Shown here one piece after another: positions 5,450 through 12,593 of a DNA stretch of 13,561 nt. The translations under genes and the position numbers were made by a program. The DNA is from JBMNOU01 sp050943215 (lineage in GTDB: Bacteria; Bacillota; Clostridia; Christensenellales; SZUA-584). The stretch is from the NCBI GenBank assembly GCA_050943215.1, contig JBMNOU010000046.1, positions 1-13,561 of the forward strand. The letters are read 5' to 3'. The notes below the pieces were generated by a model that saw nothing but the letters and a program-made list of their open reading frames with translations, was not told the DNA's origin and did no database searches. Every line of letters starts with the position of its first letter. Position 1 is the stretch's first letter.

Positions 5450-7462
5450 ATGGTAAAAAAACTATTGATTATTTTGATTTGTATCGCGTTGCTATTTGTT
5501 TTCTTATCAGGCTGTCAGGCGCTGCAGCATTATGCCAAGCAAATGATGAATACAGAAGAATATAGCGGAGAAAGTTTTGAAGCGCTGCCCACTCTTGCTG
5601 TTAAAGACAATACGGAGCTAATCCCCCTAGATGTGTTGACAAGCTATGTTGAATATACTCCGCCGCAGATATCCGACGACGGTTCTATGATACTCTACAG
5701 GCATTTAACGGAATTTGAAGATAACATAATTGCAGAAAATTGGCAGACGGGTGAGCAGACGGTTGTAAACTGGCCGTCCGAATCTGCAGGAAACCCATAT
5801 TTTTTATGGGCGCCCGACGGAGAAACCGTGCTATTTTTTGTGGATAATATGGGGGATGAGAATTATGGGTTATATACTTCGAATATCAATACAGGGCAAA
5901 CCAAAACTATATTTGCAGGTGGCAGCAATGATTGCTATATAATATCGGATAATCCGGACAATGAACAGAAAATTTTTATCTTAATTTTTAATTTTGATAC
6001 CAAGGTTTATGATTTGTATAGCCTGAACTATATAACGGGCAGTAAAGAGCTCGTCTTAGCAAACCCGGGCAACATTACAAACTATATATTTGACCGCAGC
6101 GGAAACCTCAGGCTCGTTGAAACAACAGACAGCATGGCCGGCAAGCAGGTCTGGCTGAAAAAAGAAATCAGAAGCAGCTATACTGACTTTGCAGAAAACG
6201 AGTATGAAAAGATATTTTCTTGGGACTATGAAGATGCGGATTCAAGCAAAATCTATGGGTTTATGCAGGATGGCAGGCGCATTTTATACGTTGATTCTTC
6301 TTCAACCAATACAACGGCGCTGTGCATATATGATATTGGAACAGGGGAAACAACAAAAATATTTAATGACCCGGATTATGATATAGCCGGGACTTGGACA
6401 AATATTGAGCATGACCAGGTTACTGCGGTTAGCGTTTATAGCCAGACTATTGAATGGCATGTTTTGGATGAGAGCTTTAATTCTGACTATCAGGCTTTGA
6501 GCGTCATCGGAGATGTGTTTGATATATTCGATTCAAGCGAAGAAGATAAATACTGGCTTGTGTCATATATTTCCGACAAAAAAGAAAAGGATTATTATGT
6601 TTATGATATGGAGGCAAAACAGATAACTTTTTTATTCAACGCGCAGCCTAAACTCGAACAGTTCAGCTTTGCACCGATGGAGCCGTTTGCTTTTATATCG
6701 GGGGATGGATTGACGATAGAGGGATATGCGACATTTCCAGTCGGCGCGGTTAGAGAGAACCTGCCCACAGTGGTGCTTGTCCATGGTGGCCCGTGGACAA
6801 GAGACATCTGGGGGTATAATTCAGAAGTGCAGTTTCTTGCAAACAGAGGATATCTTGTGTTGCAGATCAACTTCAGGGGCTCGGCCGGATACGGCAAAGA
6901 TTTTCTTCTTGCTGGAGATAAAGAATGGGGAGGTCTGATGCATCAGGATATACTTGACGCGGTAAGCTTCTCTACCAGTCAGGGATGGACAGACCCTGGC
7001 TGCGTTGGTGTATACGGGGCTTCATATGGGGGATATGAAGCGCTTATCTGTGCAGCATTTTCCTCAGATGTTTTTGAGTGTGCGGTTGATGCCTTCGGTC
7101 CGTCAAGCCTGCTGACGTTTGTCGAGTCTATACCGGCGCAATGGACGATGGAATATCAGGATCTTATCCGGGCTGTGGGCGATCCGCTAACCGAGGCGGA
7201 GTTTATGAAGCAGCGCTCACCGTTATATTATGCAGATGATATTAATATACCGCTGCTGATTGTCCAGGGTGAGAATGACGTACGCGTATCGCGGCAGGAA
7301 TCTGATCAGATGGTAGCGGCTTTGAAGGGCTCGGGCGTCCCTGTAATATACATGCTTTTTCCGAATACCGGGCACGGCTTTAATACAAACGCTTCACGGC
7401 AAGAGTTCTTTTCCATGATGGAACGTTTTCTAGCGCAAAATTTGGGTGGAAGGACTGAATGA
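5450..7462 (+). CDS. S9-family (prolyl oligopeptidase-type) serine peptidase lipoprotein
   Basis: 670 residues from the ATG at 5450, which has GGTGA seven bases upstream and opens with MVKK, a hydrophobic stretch and the lipobox LSGC. A longer frame from 5357 would begin before the promoter and would bury the signal peptide. Residues about 70-410 look like the beta-propeller (TolB/WD-like) that gates substrates in this family. The C-terminal alpha/beta hydrolase holds LVHGGP, an oxyanion-region INFRGSAGYG, the nucleophile Ser525 in GASYGGY, Asp610 in QGENDVRV and His642 in NTGHGF, so the triad is complete. It resembles the acylaminoacyl-peptidase / dipeptidyl-peptidase branch, which cleaves short peptides. 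As a lipoprotein it should work on peptides outside the cell. Exact specificity cannot be read. It is monocistronic, with a terminator after it. Confidence 0.92.
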   Translation: MVKKLLIILICIALLFVFLSGCQALQHYAKQMMNTEEYSGESFEALPTLAVKDNTELIPLDVLTSYVEYTPPQISDDGSMILYRHLTEFEDNIIAENWQTGEQTVVNWPSESAGNPYFLWAPDGETVLFFVDNMGDENYGLYTSNINTGQTKTIFAGGSNDCYIISDNPDNEQKIFILIFNFDTKVYDLYSLNYITGSKELVLANPGNITNYIFDRSGNLRLVETTDSMAGKQVWLKKEIRSSYTDFAENEYEKIFSWDYEDADSSKIYGFMQDGRRILYVDSSSTNTTALCIYDIGTGETTKIFNDPDYDIAGTWTNIEHDQVTAVSVYSQTIEWHVLDESFNSDYQALSVIGDVFDIFDSSEEDKYWLVSYISDKKEKDYYVYDMEAKQITFLFNAQPKLEQFSFAPMEPFAFISGDGLTIEGYATFPVGAVRENLPTVVLVHGGPWTRDIWGYNSEVQFLANRGYLVLQINFRGSAGYGKDFLLAGDKEWGGLMHQDILDAVSFSTSQGWTDPGCVGVYGASYGGYEALICAAFSSDVFECAVDAFGPSSLLTFVESIPAQWTMEYQDLIRAVGDPLTEAEFMKQRSPLYYADDINIPLLIVQGENDVRVSRQESDQMVAALKGSGVPVIYMLFPNTGHGFNTNASRQEFFSMMERFLAQNLGGRTE

Positions 7463-7463
7463 T

Positions 7464-7511
7464 CGGGCAAAAAAGCATTTCGATGCGCCGCTTATTTTTT
7501 TTGCTTTCCCG
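7464..7511 (+). terminator. Terminator after the S9 peptidase
   Basis: The hairpin GCAT-TTCG-ATGC (about 7475-7486) with a UUCG tetraloop is followed a few bases on by a run of eight T. An outer pairing CGGGCAAAAAA with TTTTTTGC..CCCG wraps around it. The A run before and T run after could make it work on both strands. Confidence 0.65.
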
Positions 7512-7554
7512 AATTGATTGTTTAAAAGTATAATTGATCTTATTCTGAAAATCT

Positions 7555-7584
7555 CTGTTATTACCTCACTAATAATGATATAAT
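7555..7584 (+). promoter_or_regulatory. Likely promoter of the FAD dehydrogenase gene
   Basis: A perfect TATAAT (7579-7584) is preceded at 18 bp by a weak -35 box, CTGTTA (7555-7560). It follows a terminator and lies 37 bp before the next start codon, which fits the position of a promoter. Confidence 0.45.
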
Positions 7585-7620
7585 GATCTATGTGATTTTG
7601 GTTTTTATTGAAGAGGGTTT

Positions 7621-9000
7621 ATGAAAAGCAGACATTTAAAATATGATGTGGCGATAATTGGCGGCGGTATCAGCGGATTGATGGCGGCATATCGGCTTAG
7701 TCTTAAGCGTCCGTCACTTAAAATATTGCTAATAGAAAAAGGCGCTGATCTCAAATCACGGTGTTGCCCAATGATCACCAAAAAGACAGGGGTGTGCCTG
7801 CATTGCAAACATTGCTCGATCATGGAAGGCATGGCGGGCGCAGGTGCATTCAGCGACGGTAAATATGTCATTTCAACTGAATATGGCGGGTGGTTGACGG
7901 ATTTTATAAGTCAGCAGACTGTAATCGATTATATCGAACAAGCGGATGCGATGCTCGTCAGCTTCGGAGCGACAAAAGAAAGGTATACTCCTGATAACAT
8001 GCTAAAGAAGCTCTGCTTGACTTATGATTTACACATGCAGCAAGCTGAACTTAAGCATCTTGGTACGGATGCGAACTATGAGACAATGAAAAAAATGATC
8101 GTAGCCGTAACTGATTGCGTAGAAGTGCTGACGCAGACAGAAGTCACGGACGTCAATAAAGAAACGCATACGGTATATACGCCTGATGGAGAAATTACTG
8201 CGGATGTGATATTGTTTGCTGTCGGAAGGGCTGGAAGTCGATTTTTTACGCGATGGTGCAAAAAGAATAATATTCATATGACGAACAACCAGGTCGATGT
8301 TGGCGTTCGGATAGAGCTGCCGGCTTTGATATGGGATCATTTTTCAAAGAAAATATATGAACCGAAAATATGGTACAGAAGCAAAAGATACGGTGACGTA
8401 ACGAGGATGTTCTGTTTTAATGAGCGGGGCAGCGTTGTTATGGAAAATACCGATGGTGTGCTGACGGTTAACGGGCATGCATATAAAAACAAGGAAAGAA
8501 AGACAGAAAACTCGAACTTTGCGCTGCTCAGTACGATTAAGTTTACACAGCCTTTTGACAATCCGATTGAATATGCGCGGTATATTGCATCCCTAGCGAA
8601 TCTGATTAGTGGGGGAAGTGTACTTGTTCAAAGACTGGGCGACTTAGAAGCCGGCCGCAGGACAAACGCGATCAGACTAAGTGACGGAACAACAAAACCG
8701 TCATTGAATGTTGTACCGGGGGATTTAAGCCTTTGCATGCCCAAAAGGCAGCTGGATAATATTATCGAAACGCTTCATGCGCTCGATAAAATTGCGCCCG
8801 GAACGGCCAATCATGATACGCTGCTTTACGGTGTTGAATGCAAATATTATTCCGCAAGGCCGGCCGTGGACGATTTTGAGCTTGAGGGCTGCGACAAAAT
8901 CTATGCTATTGGAGACGGTGCCGGGTTTACGCGATCGCTCTCGCATGCGGCTGCACATGGGCTTTATATTGCAGACAAGCTACTCAAAGAAAATAAATAG
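7621..9000 (+). CDS. FAD-dependent dehydrogenase, COG2509-like
   Basis: 459 residues with AAGAGGG three bases before the ATG. The N-terminus is a Rossmann FAD-binding motif, VAIIGGGISGLMAA (Gly14, Gly16, Gly19), with the acidic ribose-binding end of strand 2 in LLIEKG. A Cys cluster follows (Cys48, 49, 59, 62, 65; pattern CxHCxxC) and then GMAGAGAFSDGK, a combination typical of the uncharacterised FAD-dependent dehydrogenases of COG2509. The C-terminus has YAIGDGAGFTRSLSHAAAHG, the second FAD contact of this superfamily. No signal peptide, so it is cytoplasmic. The spacing of the cysteines could hold an Fe-S cluster or metal, but this is inference. The substrate is unknown; relatives are annotated as NAD(P)/FAD-dependent oxidoreductases. 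No pathway partner is seen next to it. Confidence 0.88.
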   Translation: MKSRHLKYDVAIIGGGISGLMAAYRLSLKRPSLKILLIEKGADLKSRCCPMITKKTGVCLHCKHCSIMEGMAGAGAFSDGKYVISTEYGGWLTDFISQQTVIDYIEQADAMLVSFGATKERYTPDNMLKKLCLTYDLHMQQAELKHLGTDANYETMKKMIVAVTDCVEVLTQTEVTDVNKETHTVYTPDGEITADVILFAVGRAGSRFFTRWCKKNNIHMTNNQVDVGVRIELPALIWDHFSKKIYEPKIWYRSKRYGDVTRMFCFNERGSVVMENTDGVLTVNGHAYKNKERKTENSNFALLSTIKFTQPFDNPIEYARYIASLANLISGGSVLVQRLGDLEAGRRTNAIRLSDGTTKPSLNVVPGDLSLCMPKRQLDNIIETLHALDKIAPGTANHDTLLYGVECKYYSARPAVDDFELEGCDKIYAIGDGAGFTRSLSHAAAHGLYIADKLLKENK

Positions 9001-9052
9001 CATTTTATTATCCCTCCGTTAAGCTATTCGAAACCTTCAGAAACACAAATCA

Positions 9053-9091
9053 TCCGTTTTATACATATGATGCATTATACAATAAAACGGA
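9053..9091 (+). promoter_or_regulatory. 10-bp inverted repeat covering the ribosome site of the ferritin-like gene
   Basis: TCCGTTTTAT (9053-9062) and ATAAAACGGA (9082-9091) are perfect reverse complements around a 19-base AT-rich loop. The right arm takes in the start of the Shine-Dalgarno GGAGG (9089-9093). If both arms are transcribed, the hairpin would hide the ribosome site; if transcription starts within the loop, it may instead be an operator. Confidence 0.55.
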
Positions 9092-9100
9092 GGTATTGCT

Positions 9101-9631
9101 ATGTATTATGATCCGGGTTATAGCCGATACGCTTTTTACAATCAGCCAGGAAGGTATATGCAAACAGAACCGATGCAGCAATATATACAGCAGGATCAAT
9201 ACAGTCCTGGTTCCAATCTGTCGCAAGCGCTAAGGCTGATCGAAGATGCACTCCGTGGTGAAACGGAGGATCGGCTTTTTTATCAGTTCCTGATCAGTCA
9301 GGCAACGGAAGCGAAAGACAAAGACATTATTGCCGGAATCAGGGATGATGAAATGAAACACTTTGAGATGTTCAGACAGTTATATAGTGATCTAACCCAA
9401 AGCAACATACCCTCAGTACAACAAATCCCTTTTGAACAGCCCGCGTCATATTGTGCAGGCTTAAGAAAGGCTTTGATGGGGGAGCAAAATGCCGTCACAA
9501 AATACCGCAAGATATTGTTTGCCATGAGGGATAGAAAGCATATCAACATGATGACAGAGATTATTACTGACGAGCTTAGGCATTTAGGGCTTTATAATTA
9601 TCTTTACGCGAGAAACGGATGCAAAGATTGA
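9101..9631 (+). CDS. Ferritin-like (rubrerythrin-type) diiron protein
   Basis: 176 residues with a strong GGAGG seven bases before the ATG. Residues 1-37 are rich in Tyr, Gln and Pro and look disordered. Residues about 40-170 form a four-helix ferritin-like domain with a full set of carboxylate/His ligands at the right places: Glu54 in RGETEDR, Glu84 and His87 in DDEMKH, Glu128 in MGEQNA, and Glu158 and His161 in TDELRH. There is no C-terminal rubredoxin domain, so it is not a full rubrerythrin. Such short ferritin-like proteins are common in Clostridia; some are linked to peroxide or oxygen defence and some to spores. The Tyr/Gln-rich head recalls spore coat proteins, but that is only a suggestion. 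It is a single-gene unit ended by a strong terminator. Confidence 0.87.
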   Translation: MYYDPGYSRYAFYNQPGRYMQTEPMQQYIQQDQYSPGSNLSQALRLIEDALRGETEDRLFYQFLISQATEAKDKDIIAGIRDDEMKHFEMFRQLYSDLTQSNIPSVQQIPFEQPASYCAGLRKALMGEQNAVTKYRKILFAMRDRKHINMMTEIITDELRHLGLYNYLYARNGCKD

Positions 9632-9655
9632 AATATGCAAATTCATAGCGGAGTG

Positions 9656-9688
9656 GTACGGGAAAAGTGAATTTTCCCGTACTTTTTT
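9656..9688 (+). terminator. Strong terminator after the ferritin-like gene
   Basis: A perfect 11-bp stem GTACGGGAAAA (9656-9666) with TTTTCCCGTAC (9672-9682), a GTGAA loop and a run of six T. It starts 24 bp after the stop codon. Confidence 0.93.
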
Positions 9689-9748
9689 ATACAAATATTT
9701 TGTTTAAGGGGACTTTAATGATACCCTGGGTGGATATATTTACCAAGA

Positions 9749-9777
9749 TTGTATATAGAGAGAGTGGATGGTATAAT
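9749..9777 (+). promoter_or_regulatory. Promoter of the short-chain dehydrogenase gene
   Basis: TTGTAT (9749-9754), a 17-bp spacer and a perfect TATAAT (9772-9777), about 34 bp before the start codon. It may also serve the diguanylate cyclase downstream. Confidence 0.75.
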
Positions 9778-9810
9778 AAACTATAGCCATACGATCATCA
9801 AGGGGGAAAT

Positions 9811-10722
9811 ATGGATCAAAATAGCGTGGTCATTGTTACGGGGGCCAATTCGGGAATGGGCAAAGCGACATGTCTCGCGATTGCCCGGCATGGTGCAAAC
9901 GTCGTCATGCTGTGCCGCAGCCGGTCACGTGGTGAGCATGCGCTCAAAGAAGTCAGAGAAATTAGTAAAAGCAGCCGGATTGAGCTGATGATATGCGACC
10001 TTGGCGATAAGGAAAGTATAGAAGATTTTTGTATGCAGTTCAAGAAAAAATATCATCGGCTAGACGTTTTGGTTAACAATGCAGGGGTGCTGCGTCTGGG
10101 GTATCATAAAACAGCCGATGGATTTGAGCAGCACTTTGGGGTCAATCACCTTGGGCATTTTCTACTGACGAACCGGCTGCTAGATCTGTTAGTAAGAAGC
10201 GCACCATCAAGGATCATTAATGTTTCATCCTGTGCGCATAAAATCGGCCGGATTCATTTTAACGATGTTGATCTTAATAAAAACTATTCGGTCTGGCGCG
10301 GTTATGCCCAATCAAAACTTGCTAATGTGCTTTTTACATATGAGCTGGCAGAGAGACTTGCAGGTACGGGCGTTACAGCCAATTGCCTTCACCCCGGTAT
10401 TGTTGCGACCAACATTGTGGTTAACCGGGACAATGGTTTTGGCAAACTGATCGCCCGTCTGCAACGGATGATCTTTACGTTGCCGGAGATCGGTATACAA
10501 ACGGCGATATATCTTGCCGCCTCCCCAGAAGTGGAAGGAGTATCTGGACGGTACTTTTGCCGAAGCAAAGCAGTGCTTTCTTCAAAAAGATCGTACGACA
10601 AATCCGCCGCAAAAAAACTCTGGGAACTGAGCGAAAAAATGATGGGTTTGAATGCATATCAAATTCCCGGCAATGTTGAATATGAACCGATCGAAGTCGA
10701 TATAAATAGTATCTCTATATAA
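9811..10722 (+). CDS. Short-chain dehydrogenase/reductase (retinol dehydrogenase-like)
   Basis: 303 residues with AAGGGGG four bases before the ATG. A classical SDR: cofactor motif TGANSGMG (residues 10-17), the Asp in MICDLGD after strand 3, NNAG (89-92), the catalytic Ser in NVSS (139/140), and YxxxK as Tyr165 and Lys169 in YAQSK, followed by the PG loop in LHPGIVAT. Arg36 and Arg38 after strand 2 (LCRSRSR) favour NADP(H) over NAD(H). The order and the FGVNHLGHFLLT stretch most resemble the retinol dehydrogenase / WWOX-like branch of SDRs, which reduce or oxidise carbonyls and alcohols; the substrate is not known. No signal peptide. It is followed 53 bp later by the diguanylate cyclase with no terminator, so the two may be cotranscribed, though no functional link is evident. 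Confidence 0.9.
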   Translation: MDQNSVVIVTGANSGMGKATCLAIARHGANVVMLCRSRSRGEHALKEVREISKSSRIELMICDLGDKESIEDFCMQFKKKYHRLDVLVNNAGVLRLGYHKTADGFEQHFGVNHLGHFLLTNRLLDLLVRSAPSRIINVSSCAHKIGRIHFNDVDLNKNYSVWRGYAQSKLANVLFTYELAERLAGTGVTANCLHPGIVATNIVVNRDNGFGKLIARLQRMIFTLPEIGIQTAIYLAASPEVEGVSGRYFCRSKAVLSSKRSYDKSAAKKLWELSEKMMGLNAYQIPGNVEYEPIEVDINSISI

Positions 10723-10725
10723 AAA

Positions 10726-10745
10726 CCCTAATATTTTTATAAGGG
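10726..10745 (+). other. Small inverted repeat between the dehydrogenase and the cyclase
   Basis: CCCTAATA (10726-10733) can pair with TATAAGGG (10738-10745) with one mismatch around a TTTT loop. There is no T tract after it, so it is unlikely to terminate; it may protect or process the mRNA, or be chance in AT-rich DNA. Confidence 0.3.
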
Positions 10746-10775
10746 ATGATTGAAAAACGATTAGAAAGGTTAAAG

Positions 10776-11906
10776 ATGAAGGATATTAAGAAATCATTTA
10801 ATAGAATAAAGCTAAAAGACAATTCGATAAAAAATGAGGCTTTTAACAGATATCAGCTGTCAAATTCGATAAAATTTATCAAAGTTTTTATTGCGGTTAT
10901 CGGATTGTTCAATATTGTATTAATCGTTCCAGATATGATTAATTTGAGTTGTGCATCCGCAAGATTATTAGTTATCGTCCTTAGGACTACTTTTTCATTA
11001 ATTACCGCTTTATTGTTTATTTTTATCAACAAGATTAAACTATACAAAAAACTTGCATTAATCATAACTATTTGTGAATTATTTTTCGTATTTATTTTTT
11101 TTCGAATATTTTACCTTTATGACTCACCGGACTTTATGATACAGACGCTGGGCGTGTTTATTATTATTATCGTTGTTTTTTTGATCCCTAATCTGTGGTC
11201 AAATATGATTATGGTAGCCGTTATTATTACAGCTGGATTTTTTCTTAGTGCGTATTTTAACATTGAAAATTTAAATCAGACGCAGATGATCGCAGGTATT
11301 GTTTATCTTTTGATTGAGATCGTGCTGTGCGCTATTTTTGCGTTTTATTTTAACCGATATCAACGAGGAGAATATAGCACCAAAACCGAGCTTCAGCGTA
11401 TTTATGCGACCGATCCGCTGACCCAGGTAGGAAATAGAATTAGGTTAGAAGATGAAGCGGAAAAGTGGTTAGAGTTCTGCAGCAGACACCATCTTCCACT
11501 ATCTCTTGTACTCGTCGATGTAGATAATATGAAACAGATAAACGATCAATACGGACATCTTGCCGGTGATGTTATCCTATATGAAATGGCCCAGATCATG
11601 TATACACAACTTAGAAAAAACGACGTATGCGCAAGATGGGGAGGGGATGAATTTATATTACTGCTGCCTTATACCAATTTGGATGAGGCAAAGAGTCTAA
11701 CTGAAAGAATACGAGAGGCTATTTCAAAATATAAATTTAACATTAATATCGACACCACTTGCAGTTTTGGAATTGTAAGTATGAAAGAGGGGCTAAATCT
11801 TGGACAGCTGATAAAACAGGCAGACGCGTTAATGTATATGGCTAAAAAAAGCGGAAAAGACAATATTGAAATCAATGCTCAGGTTCAAAGCCATTTTGAC
11901 GAGTGA
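10776..11906 (+). CDS. Membrane diguanylate cyclase (GGDEF) with intact inhibitory site
   Basis: 376 residues from the ATG at 10776, which has AGAAAGG six bases upstream; the in-frame ATG at 10746 has its only purine run directly touching it. The N-terminal half has about six hydrophobic helices with short loops and no known sensor domain. A GGDEF domain starts at DPLTQVGNR and includes VDVDNMKQINDQYGH, the active-site loop WGGDEF (Gly289-Phe293), and the I-site Arg280-x-x-Asp283 five residues before it. It should condense two GTP into c-di-GMP at the inner membrane face, with feedback inhibition by product; no EAL or HD-GYP domain is attached. The signal sensed by the membrane part is unknown. 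It is the only c-di-GMP synthase in the window and could feed the tandem riboswitches at 2265-2525. Confidence 0.93.
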   Translation: MKDIKKSFNRIKLKDNSIKNEAFNRYQLSNSIKFIKVFIAVIGLFNIVLIVPDMINLSCASARLLVIVLRTTFSLITALLFIFINKIKLYKKLALIITICELFFVFIFFRIFYLYDSPDFMIQTLGVFIIIIVVFLIPNLWSNMIMVAVIITAGFFLSAYFNIENLNQTQMIAGIVYLLIEIVLCAIFAFYFNRYQRGEYSTKTELQRIYATDPLTQVGNRIRLEDEAEKWLEFCSRHHLPLSLVLVDVDNMKQINDQYGHLAGDVILYEMAQIMYTQLRKNDVCARWGGDEFILLLPYTNLDEAKSLTERIREAISKYKFNINIDTTCSFGIVSMKEGLNLGQLIKQADALMYMAKKSGKDNIEINAQVQSHFDE

Positions 11907-12045
11907 TTGTATCACAAATATATAAAACGATCATATTATATAAGTAACAGTAAGTATAAAATGGGCGGTTCATCCCAGTAATATTCTTGATTTAGGATTT
12001 ATTGTGATGTAATGCAATCTAATCCGTCATAAGGGGGTGGAAAAT

Positions 12046-12138
12046 ATGTGCTGTAGATGTAATTGGCATGGGTTTTGGTGGGGTTCTCCACATTGTCGCT
12101 GCCACAGGGGGAGAAGGTGCGGCTTCTGTTGTTGGTAG
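12046..12138 (+). CDS. 30-aa Cys/Trp/His/Arg-rich small protein
   Basis: The ATG is preceded at five bases by AAGGGGGTGG, a strong ribosome site. The product has 30 residues: eight Cys (2, 3, 5, 17, 19, 25, 28, 29), four Trp, three His and five Arg. It opens with MCCRCNWHGFWW, has PHCRCHRG in the middle and ends in CGFCCW. There is no hydrophobic signal and only one acidic-like residue at most, so it should stay in the cytoplasm and be strongly basic. The CxC, CC and Cys-x-His spacing would suit metal binding or disulfides; another option is a substrate for peptide modification, but no modifying enzyme is nearby. The family is not recognised. Chance is unlikely given the ribosome site and composition, yet no homologue comparison was possible. 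Confidence 0.6.
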   Translation: MCCRCNWHGFWWGSPHCRCHRGRRCGFCCW

Positions 12139-12237
12139 CCGGTGGGGCCTTATTATTTGAAAAATCTCCTTTCATATAATATAAAAATACAATAAAAATT
12201 TTAAAAAATTTACTAAAGAAAAGCGTTTATATTGGTT
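12139..12237. other. AT-rich spacer
   Basis: Mostly A/T runs, with a TATAAT-like box near 12175 but no matching -35 at a good distance. No frame of note. Confidence 0.4.
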
Positions 12238-12270
12238 ATATGGCTATGCATATCGCATAGCCATATTTTA
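12238..12270 (+). terminator. Hairpin terminator before the PrcB_C remnant
   Basis: A perfect 12-bp stem ATATGGCTATGC (12238-12249) with GCATAGCCATAT (12255-12266) around a 5-nt loop, followed by TTTTA. It may end the transcript that carries the small Cys-rich gene. Confidence 0.7.
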
Positions 12271-12278
12271 AATTGTAG

Positions 12279-12422
12279 GTTTTGAAACGCGACGAAACCC
12301 GGGTAGAGCGAGGCTTCGAGGTGCTTAAATAGGGTGGAGATAGCTATCCGGTGGTGTATGCAGGCGAGAAACCGACTGCGGAGTAAAGCATAGAAATCAT
12401 ACGTATTGTCGATAGTGACTAA
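12279..12422 (+). pseudogene. Decayed PrcB_C-domain fragment, paralogue of the downstream lipoprotein
   Basis: Read in one frame, this stretch gives ERGFEVLK, a stop (12330), GGDSYPVVYAGEKPTAE, a second stop (12384), then SIEIIRIVDSD and a final stop (12420). The intact gene downstream has ERGCKLLDSS, QYLVVYAGEKPTEGYGIEI and TQIVDNNG in the same order, so the two are clearly related though much diverged. The N-terminus, the signal peptide and the rest of the domain are missing. A terminator-like hairpin follows it, as expected for the 3' end of an old gene. Whether it arose by local duplication or came from elsewhere cannot be told. Confidence 0.8.
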
Positions 12423-12450
12423 GAAATTTAAATTTGTTTTATAAAGGTGA

Positions 12451-12476
12451 AAAGAGGCGAAATATGCCCTTTTTTT
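12451..12476 (+). terminator. Terminator after the PrcB_C remnant
   Basis: AAAG-A-GGC (12451-12458, one bulged A) pairs with GCCCTTT (12466-12472) around a 7-nt loop, followed by more T. It sits 29 bp after the last stop of the remnant. Confidence 0.55.
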
Positions 12477-12510
12477 AATGCAATCTTAAAGGAACGCATT
12501 TTGACTGATT

Positions 12511-12562
12511 TTGGAACGAATTTCATTACTATTTTATTATAAAATGAAAATACTACTAGTAT
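12511..12562 (+). promoter_or_regulatory. Possible promoter and 13-bp palindrome of the PrcB_C lipoprotein gene
   Basis: TTGGAA (12511-12516), an 18-bp spacer and TATTAT (12535-12540) form a fair promoter. Ten bases on lies ATACTACTAGTAT (12550-12562), a palindrome around one central base, in the position of a repressor operator. Both calls are tentative. Confidence 0.4.
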
Positions 12563-12593
12563 CAAAAATTTTGTCAAGAAAGGAGGCAGATGT

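Noticed and set aside
10746..10775. Longer N-terminus for the diguanylate cyclase from the ATG at 10746
   Set aside because: AAGGG directly abuts this ATG, too close to serve as a ribosome site, while 10776 has AGAAAGG at a normal distance.
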